In this document: piece by piece, positions 24,801-26,075 of the stretch
Position numbering within the stretch: position 1 is the first letter of the stretch
Layout of the letters: each line of letters begins with the position of its first letter
Source: a virus
Virus record (IMG/VR): IMGVR_UViG_3300030108_005600
Location: 9,205 to 35,279 of that record
Direction: 5' to 3' (one strand)
Length of the DNA: 26,075 nt
Position numbers and translations under genes: made by a program
Notes under the pieces: generated by a model
What the model was told of the DNA's origin: nothing
The model's database searches: none
What the model saw: only the letters and a program-made list of their open reading frames with translations

Positions 24801-24825
24801 AGCTTTCATTGACATTCCAGAGTAA
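21802..24825 (+). CDS. Asp-box (BNR-like) beta-propeller adhesin, candidate receptor-binding protein
   Basis: A 1007-residue protein read from an ATG overlapping the fibre stop (TAATG), with GAGG at 21788-21791. The N-terminal part (1-330) includes SDWVNVTSIQMKRTKPDSIF (about 52-71), a motif related to the two downstream small proteins. Residues about 370-800 carry Asp-box-like motifs S-x-(D/N)-G-x-x-W: SDNGLTW at 439-445, SDDGGVSW at 644-651 and SENGEHW at 729-735. WVAFGEG, VWLVGGY, GYFVVGNNW and VWVACGF strands lie between them, as in sialidase-type propellers. The sialidase catalytic set (Arg triad, Tyr/Glu) cannot be recognised by eye, so glycan binding is likelier than cleavage. A Gly/Ser-rich C-terminal domain (about 850-1007) follows. 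It probably forms the host-contacting tip of the fibre encoded upstream. Confidence 0.68.
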   Translation: MPINYDDIVQYNLSDPPGGTPPTRKWQVNPAKVLQIRTATGSAANSSKSDWVNVTSIQMKRTKPDSIFYAQIAGRVSSSRSASLAFPAYSSYSYTASFPTTNTITITDNGVTTTTTYISNPNAAAFNTYAIWETVNNVATGSRLIYWSGSVVYSDNSTNDFVFEEEFLGNDGYQYKIGVAKYSNYTTTTTYTKRYEVARRGSSIFGGEVSGIPELKIQMSRMDGSRSRTLGGTWSADDEFNLPTENTASASDELPRDETTFELSDFYQPSASDYPDESTVFIQFQVKNSYSASSVGNINVGQNCQYFNVAGLRVYEIDAGTSTFIMKPEDVVFENQGGAAAPTYSSTSDGDVFDNPYTLGYGIPNSWWINRNIMYSPGVRCLIPNHNVAGQWVAFGEGYMREDGEISFSPPQSGDGEAYDTAFSHMLTYQGEMAGMITSDNGLTWQEMDGDMPNTSSDEYNPPIVFDWATNGDTRVDSLGDFRYTVWLVGGYERHRKDTDLDASYDGSQDTDGYDICIYRNDEGSFRGKFDEWALFFVTREDRSDNDENKIPQYISAICFSSNTSGNGYFVVGNNWGSTNRLSNSSAKTRYQSRFRNNWKGWYEHVSANQNLGAVNCLTSNYDYSTNPTGSKIVAGYNTKMLYSDDGGVSWDETYGYNNNDPTQDVVNWDTAFGGSSYQIKAIYNVTYIKDEVYVGNVKKGPGVWVACGFKSPTTTSLNSTKVPFYLYSENGEHWIEIDVQNDTNLPHAYPYNIRERITYTGNGTLMTWAGAGPGSSGPKSDSSAGSGSTYNEQTDSYKLGSGLVYNIVGDSVPGVRDPYGNPDSADNQWDTSKASFWVSHGSLTDWVQVSSGTPFIGGSYSGTANAPTDVADVLTLPASAMGGSGADILITVTSVNSSGAIQTFSHDGVIDADRPDGFYLNISVTGGSGSGATFSVVQSGSLFAVNNISSGSGYSVGSSGPGNTSAPNVFQMKADGWSHGRYMVASVGDEVYNKAGGRIAFIDIPE

Positions 24826-24831
24826 TAAATA
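24824..24831 (+). promoter_or_regulatory. Candidate late promoter box (AATAAATA) before the small adhesin genes
   Basis: AATAAATA overlaps the stop of the propeller gene and is followed by ATATTTACATTTATG. It lies 21 bases before the ATG at 24853, the same box and the same spacing as at 7413-7420. Neither gap is long, and the leader here lacks a clear Shine-Dalgarno, which weakens the call. Confidence 0.35.
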
Positions 24832-24852
24832 TATTTACATTTATGTTATAAT

Positions 24853-25437
24853 ATGAGTGTTAATTTTTCTGATCCATCTGCAAATAATCCAAATCTTCCT
24901 AATATAGGTACCGAACAAAAGGCACCTCAAGTATTTCATGCAATAGGTCAAAATTCGGATTGGAAAATAGTCACCACCAATGATGATTGGCAATGGGTAA
25001 CTGGTGTTACAATGACTGCCGTTAGACCTAATAGCACTTATCATGTAACAGTATCTACGTATGCAGTTGCAAATGGAAGTGCTAATGATGGGAAAGGAAT
25101 TCCATATATCAGAATACAAAGAGGAAATACTAACACTTATGTCGCTAGTAATTCTAATGGACTAGAAGGAAGAACATTTAGCGGTGATTATGGAAATCCT
25201 AGTAGAACTATTCATGATGGCAGTTTATTCTGTTTTACGGTTAAAGATTATCCAGAATTAAGAACAGGAGATACGGTTACATATTCACTTCAAGCAAAAT
25301 GCAATAAAACAGGTAATAATGGATTTTTTTCTGCAAGATTTGGATATGGAGACGAAGGATTTGGATTTGATGGAGCATCTCTAGTTGTAAAAGAAATAGG
25401 ACGAGGATTAACAGATGCTAATGCAATTGGTAGATAA
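24853..25437 (+). CDS. Small tail-fibre/adhesin head protein
   Basis: A 194-residue protein starting MSVNFSDPSANNPNLPNIG. The core has DWQWVTGVTMTAVRPNSTYH (about 45-64), then IPYIRIQRGNTNTYV, and ends in a beta-rich segment with FFSARFGYGDEGFGFDGASL. The 'W-x-x-V-T-x-(V/I)-x-M' opening matches the N-terminal part of the 1007-residue propeller and the next ORF. It suggests a family of jelly-roll-like head domains that I recall from fibre tips of marine phages. There is no signal peptide or membrane segment. No clear Shine-Dalgarno is seen before the ATG at 24853. Structure and receptor are unassigned. Confidence 0.62.
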   Translation: MSVNFSDPSANNPNLPNIGTEQKAPQVFHAIGQNSDWKIVTTNDDWQWVTGVTMTAVRPNSTYHVTVSTYAVANGSANDGKGIPYIRIQRGNTNTYVASNSNGLEGRTFSGDYGNPSRTIHDGSLFCFTVKDYPELRTGDTVTYSLQAKCNKTGNNGFFSARFGYGDEGFGFDGASLVVKEIGRGLTDANAIGR

Positions 25438-25440
25438 CTC

Positions 25441-26075
25441 ATGAGTGTATATTTTTCCAGAGGGCCTAAACAAGAAAATGCCGGACCTATCATACAACTT
25501 CATTCTGATGATTCATCATTTAATTCACCTGTTGGTGCAGTTAATTATCAGGGTAAAAAAGCACATCCTAATAATTGGCAAGATGTTTGCCAAATTACGT
25601 TTAATAAACATTCAAATAATAGTATTATGCATATTTCAATGAGAGGTAATTGTCAAGCAAATACTGGTAATAGTACTGCACCTGAAACAGTTCAGGTAAC
25701 TGTCACTAGGGATGCTGATTTCAATTCAACTGCAAGTTTTGGTGGTAATACTTATCAAATATCAACAAATACTGGTTCGGCTGTTTTTAATCATACTTTT
25801 AATATAAAAACTCCATATGAAGTAAGTTTTAATAATAATGCTCGTCGTTTAAATATTACAAATGATGGTAAAACATTAGCAATAGATGATATTAATGATC
25901 CTTATGATGATGATTATGATGATTTAACAGTGACTGTTAATAAAGGACGTTTCTATGCTAGTCTCGGTAGAATGACGGATCTCCCTGTTGACTCGGGTAT
26001 TTACTATATAATAGACGGAAACAGAGGTGCTGCAGGAATTAGAGTAGCTAGAGATTCTGGTAGTGGTAATCCTGA
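25441..26075 (+). CDS. Small adhesin/fibre protein (partial, C-terminus off the window)
   Basis: From the ATG at 25441, three bases after the previous stop, an open frame of 211 codons runs off the right edge. It starts MSVYFSRGPKQENAGPIIQL, sharing MSV-x-FS with the preceding protein. NNWQDVCQITFNKHSNNSIM (about 46-65) aligns with the DWxxVT segments of the two upstream proteins. VQVTVTRDADF follows, then an Asp-rich loop (INDPYDDDYDDLTV, about 152-165) that could bind calcium, and a final GRFYASLGRM segment. The frame is uninterrupted and its composition matches its neighbours. It is probably the next member of the adhesin cassette. Confidence 0.65.
   Translation, partial: MSVYFSRGPKQENAGPIIQLHSDDSSFNSPVGAVNYQGKKAHPNNWQDVCQITFNKHSNNSIMHISMRGNCQANTGNSTAPETVQVTVTRDADFNSTASFGGNTYQISTNTGSAVFNHTFNIKTPYEVSFNNNARRLNITNDGKTLAIDDINDPYDDDYDDLTVTVNKGRFYASLGRMTDLPVDSGIYYIIDGNRGAAGIRVARDSGSGNP

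Overview
The window is a stretch of the late (virion morphogenesis) region of a tailed phage with a contractile, T4-type tail. It is strongly AT-rich (by eye roughly one third G+C). Adjacent genes overlap or abut by a few bases, and promoter-like boxes resemble the T4 late consensus TATAAATA. Recognisable T4 homologues are gp4, gp26, a gp27-type hub, a gp5-type OB domain and, less certainly, gp48 and gp54. The very large fibre and structural proteins carry DVDG, GIGT, YPR-type and pectate-lyase-like modules, as is typical of marine T4-like phages of cyanobacteria and of SAR11/Pelagibacter. I infer a marine T4-like myovirus; the host cannot be fixed from the sequence.

Layout. (1) Positions 1-1424, minus strand: gp4 head-completion nuclease, a 126-residue conserved protein, and the start of a gp48-like tail-tube cap that runs off the left edge. 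(2) Positions 1425-1484: a 60-base divergent gap holding back-to-back late-promoter-like boxes. (3) Positions 1485-7399, plus strand: a gp54/gp19-type tube protein; gp26 with an apparent programmed -1 frameshift into a gp51-position ORF; two tandem, mutually similar hydrophobic proteins where a tape measure is expected; the gp27-like hub; and a short gp5-like OB protein. (4) Positions 7442-10077: a 700-residue structural protein with a strong ribosome-binding site, then a 177-residue beta-helical protein resembling the gp5 needle. The gp5 spike therefore appears split over separate genes, with no lysozyme domain in the window. (5) Positions 10080-26075: a giant fibre/adhesin cassette of 1130, 763, 2014, 1007, 194 and at least 211 residues, with internal repeats, a likely right-handed beta-helix, an Asp-box beta-propeller and three related small adhesin modules.

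Together these genes build the tail tube and baseplate core, the central spike, and the peripheral structures that touch the host. The observation most worth following is the canonical T TTT TTC slippery heptamer at 2839-2845, four bases before the gp26 stop codon. It opens a 64-codon reading frame that has no start codon of its own near its beginning. This parallels the lambda G/GT tail-assembly-chaperone frameshift and sits directly upstream of the candidate tape-measure genes. No RNA genes, CRISPR arrays, insertion sequences or attachment sites were seen, and no gene-free stretch exceeds 300 bases.
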